This document shows positions 7,021 through 8,530 of a stretch of 8,530 nucleotides of DNA, piece after piece. Source of the stretch: JABSQH01 sp039194665 (GTDB taxonomy: Bacteria > Actinomycetota > Acidimicrobiia > Acidimicrobiales > Ilumatobacteraceae); the NCBI GenBank assembly GCA_039194665.1, contig JBCCVW010000204.1, positions 1 through 8,530 on the forward strand, read 5' to 3'. The stretch's first letter is position 1, and every line of letters starts with the position of its first letter. The translations under genes and the position numbers were made by a program. The notes under the pieces were generated by a model. That model did no database searches. It worked only from the letters and a program-made list of their open reading frames with translations, and had not been told where the DNA came from.

Positions 7021-7900
7021 ACGCGTCAGGGGGGAGTGCCCACCGCGGTTGGCCTGCCCCGGTGACGCCTGGGCGGGCAACGAACATGGCCCCGGCGAGT
7101 GGTTCGTTGGGGCGGTCCGCTTCGGGCACATCGAACCACGAGGTGGTGATGTAGAGGTCGGCGCCGTCGGCGCCGCCGAACGCCACCGATGTGGGATGCG
7201 TCGTCGGGAGTGCGATCTGGTGCGAGCGTTGGCCCGACCGGTCGTAGCGGTGAACCTCGCCGGCATTGCCGAGGGCCACCCACAACCCGCCATCGACGTC
7301 GACGGTCATGCCGTCGGGCCACCAACCATGTGCACTCACGTCGAGGAAACGATGACGGTTGCTGAGCACCCCCTGATCGACGTCGATGTCGAGCCGATCA
7401 ACCGTGCCGAGCGCGGTGTCGGCGAGGTACAGCACACCGTCCGTTTCGTCGATCGCCGGACCGTTGGAGATCGTCAGCCCGTCGACGACCGGGTCAACCT
7501 GGCTCGACCGAATCCGGTAGAGGTGTGCTGCCCCCGCCCGCTTGTCGTACGCCATCGTCCCGGCCCATACGGTGCCCTGCGAGTCGATCGTGATGTCGTT
7601 GCCCCGTGTACTGGCGTTGTTGGCCTCGACGGGAACGACGAGCGGAGCGTCGCCGGTCACGGTGTCGAGCTGCCGTAGACCGTCGGGGGCGTAGACCACC
7701 GGTACTCCGTCGGTGTTCACGAGCACGCCACCGGGCTGGCCGGCGACTGCCCAGGACCTATCGTCGCCGGACGTCGGGTCGAACTCGTGCACCCGTTCGC
7801 CGACGATGTCGACCCACCAGAGGCGTTCACTTGGTGTGTCCCAGACTGGGCCTTCGCCGTGTTTGGCCCCGACGTGGAGAACCATTTCGACCGCCGACAT
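6986..7900 (-). CDS. SMP-30/gluconolactonase/LRE-family protein (304 aa)
   Basis: This is a six-bladed beta-propeller hydrolase of the SGL (SMP-30) family. Counting from the ATG at 7900-7898, all four metal ligands known from SMP-30 have counterparts: E16 in GEGPVWD, N101 in GNDITIDSQGTVWAGTM, N146 in ISNGPAIDETDG and D196 in WPDGMTVDVDGGLWVA. R99 matches a substrate-contact arginine near the second ligand. Length is typical. Known members hydrolyse sugar lactones such as gluconolactone, or related lactones; the actual substrate here is not readable. No signal peptide is seen, so it is probably cytoplasmic. The start is taken at 7900 because the frame upstream is non-family sequence overlapping the divergent small gene. 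No good ribosome-binding site precedes it, and the ATG at 7885 is an alternative. The last 35 bases overlap the methyltransferase end in the opposite direction. Confidence 0.9.
   Translation of the reverse strand: MSAVEMVLHVGAKHGEGPVWDTPSERLWWVDIVGERVHEFDPTSGDDRSWAVAGQPGGVLVNTDGVPVVYAPDGLRQLDTVTGDAPLVVPVEANNASTRGNDITIDSQGTVWAGTMAYDKRAGAAHLYRIRSSQVDPVVDGLTISNGPAIDETDGVLYLADTALGTVDRLDIDVDQGVLSNRHRFLDVSAHGWWPDGMTVDVDGGLWVALGNAGEVHRYDRSGQRSHQIALPTTHPTSVAFGGADGADLYITTSWFDVPEADRPNEPLAGAMFVARPGVTGAGQPRWALPPDAFSPAGLPSRST
7052..7078 (+). terminator. Weak candidate hairpin after the methyltransferase gene
   Basis: GCCTGCCC (7052-7059) can pair with GGGCGGGC (7071-7078) with one G-U pair and an 11-base loop, starting 31 bases after the stop at 7020. 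There is no T-run, and the hairpin lies inside the coding sequence of the convergent SMP-30 gene. The GC-rich background makes such pairings common. Confidence 0.22.
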
Positions 7901-8012
7901 GCGATCACGATGGCACAGACGGCGCGGGTCCGTCGGCGGTTCGCTTCCTCGCTCAGACAGCGTTTGGGTCCGCGCAAGGTTGGCCGTAAGCACGAGTCCG
8001 TACGGTCGGGTC

Positions 8013-8237
8013 ATGGACTTCTTCGTGCAGCTCGCTGTGACCGCCGCGTTCGTGTTGGGGATCAACATCGTGATCGGGCTGTGCGCGCTGTTTGTGGTGT
8101 TGCCGGACCCGCGCAACGCCGACGCCGAGCTGATGGCTGCAGATCTCGGCGAGGGCGCGGACGTGCGCGACCCATTGGTCACGGAGTCGGCGACGCCAGA
8201 GCTCGTTGACGCGACAGGCTGGTATCGCGAGATCTGA
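8013..8237 (+). CDS. Small single-pass membrane protein, function unknown (74 aa)
   Basis: I do not recognise this protein. It has one hydrophobic segment at about residues 4-30 (VQLAVTAAFVLGINIVIGL and on), then PDPRNADAELMAADLGEG and an acidic soluble tail ending GWYREI. Third codon positions are strongly G/C, as in neighbouring genes, which supports real coding. The same frame is open further left, but that part is antisense to the SMP-30 gene and reads as non-protein-like sequence, so the ATG at 8013 is preferred. A weak GGTCGGG precedes it. It diverges from the SMP-30 gene across 112 bases in which no convincing promoter is visible. It could be a small membrane-associated accessory protein; nothing in the sequence points to a partner. 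Confidence 0.6.
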   Translation: MDFFVQLAVTAAFVLGINIVIGLCALFVVLPDPRNADAELMAADLGEGADVRDPLVTESATPELVDATGWYREI

Positions 8238-8238
8238 A

Positions 8239-8258
8239 CGACCCCGATTGCAGGGTCG
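8239..8258. terminator. Candidate short hairpin between convergent genes
   Basis: CGACCC (8239-8244) pairs perfectly with GGGTCG (8253-8258) around an 8-base loop, directly after the small membrane protein's stop and about 50 bases past the end of the convergent HNH gene. No T-run follows. The location favours a terminator, but the short stem makes it uncertain. Confidence 0.3.
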
Positions 8259-8308
8259 AGTTGCGCAGGCCCCCAGCGCGTTCGTTGACGCCGCCGCTCA
8301 GCGAGCCG

Positions 8309-8530
8309 TCACGCCGCTGGTTGGTGACGGTCGATGGTTGATCCGCTCCAGTACATGGTGCCGTCCGGTCGGGTCCAAGTGGCGATGCGGTCGGGGGTCA
8401 TGGTGAGTTGCCAACCGCCTTCGTGCACCTGATGGTGGTGGTGCTCACAGACCGGGATGAGATTGTCCATGTCGGTGGGTCCGAGGTCGCGGGTCCACCA
8501 GTTGAGGTGATGGATGCGGCAGGCGTCGAA
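8309..8530 (-). CDS. HNH endonuclease, DUF222/13E12-repeat type, C-terminal part (cut by window edge)
   Basis: Seventy-three residues are visible, running from the right window edge to a TGA at 8311-8309. The segment starts FDACRIHHLNWWTRDLGPTD and continues MDNLIPVCEHHHHQVHEGGW, the HNH core: the His pair of IHH, the Asn of MDNL and the His cluster before VHEGGW. The two cysteines (CRIHH and VCEHH) fit a structural zinc site. This is the C-terminal HNH domain that follows DUF222 in a large actinobacterial family (the M. tuberculosis 13E12 repeat proteins), often present in many copies per genome. Its biological role is poorly known; nicking or cutting of DNA is inferred from the HNH core. 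The N-terminal DUF222 region would lie to the right of the window and cannot be confirmed here. Confidence 0.88.
   Translation of the reverse strand, partial: FDACRIHHLNWWTRDLGPTDMDNLIPVCEHHHHQVHEGGWQLTMTPDRIATWTRPDGTMYWSGSTIDRHQPAA

Noticed and set aside
7998..8005. Palindrome CCGTACGG upstream of the small membrane protein
   Set aside because: It is only 8 bases, does not extend symmetrically, and no promoter is visible around it, so it is easily chance.
7901..8182. Longer 398-residue version of the SMP-30 protein starting at 8182
   Set aside because: The extra 94 residues are antisense to the small membrane protein gene and its upstream region, look non-protein-like, and make the protein longer than the family.
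8309..8530. HNH gene considered as an intron-borne homing endonuclease or CRISPR nuclease
   Set aside because: The CRIHHLNWW...VHEGGW arrangement matches the standalone DUF222/13E12 type, and no intron, guide or array signal is nearby.

Overview
The window is high-G+C DNA whose long reading frames have strongly G/C-ending codons, with GTG as well as ATG starts. It looks like an actinobacterium. The Thr/Ala/Asp/Pro-rich linkers, the compact branched-chain-amino-acid-type ABC operon and the HNH/DUF222-type endonuclease end point to the Acidimicrobiia (Ilumatobacter-like); that placement is inference.

Layout. Positions 1-5970 (minus strand, reading right to left) hold a three-gene transport operon of the HAAT/Liv class. 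First comes a LivH-LivM fused permease (3694-5970). Next is a 1019-residue protein joining a complete MFS domain to LivF-type and LivG-type ATPases (638-3697). Last is the start of a membrane-anchored substrate-binding protein (1-635, cut by the window edge). The genes are translationally tight: a 4-base ATGA overlap, then a stop and a GTG start separated by 2 bases. Normally five or more separate genes encode these parts; here three do, and an MFS domain has been added.

Positions 5971-6171 are a divergent intergenic region with a TTGACA hexamer on each strand and a perfect 12-bp palindrome close to the liv start. To its right on the plus strand is a class I SAM-dependent methyltransferase (6172-7020). 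It converges on, and overlaps by 35 bp, a minus-strand SMP-30/gluconolactonase-like beta-propeller enzyme (6986-7900). A 74-residue single-pass membrane protein of unknown role (8013-8237, plus) diverges from the SMP-30 gene. The window ends in the C-terminal part of an HNH endonuclease of the DUF222/13E12-repeat type (8309-8530, minus).

How they work together. The three liv-type products should form one importer: the binding protein captures an amino-acid-like or amide-like solute outside the membrane, LivHM forms the channel, and the LivF and LivG ATPases drive it. What the MFS half does in the same chain is unknown and is the most interesting point here. The methyltransferase, SMP-30 protein and small membrane protein have no evident functional link to the transporter. 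No CRISPR array, tRNA, rRNA or insertion sequence was seen.
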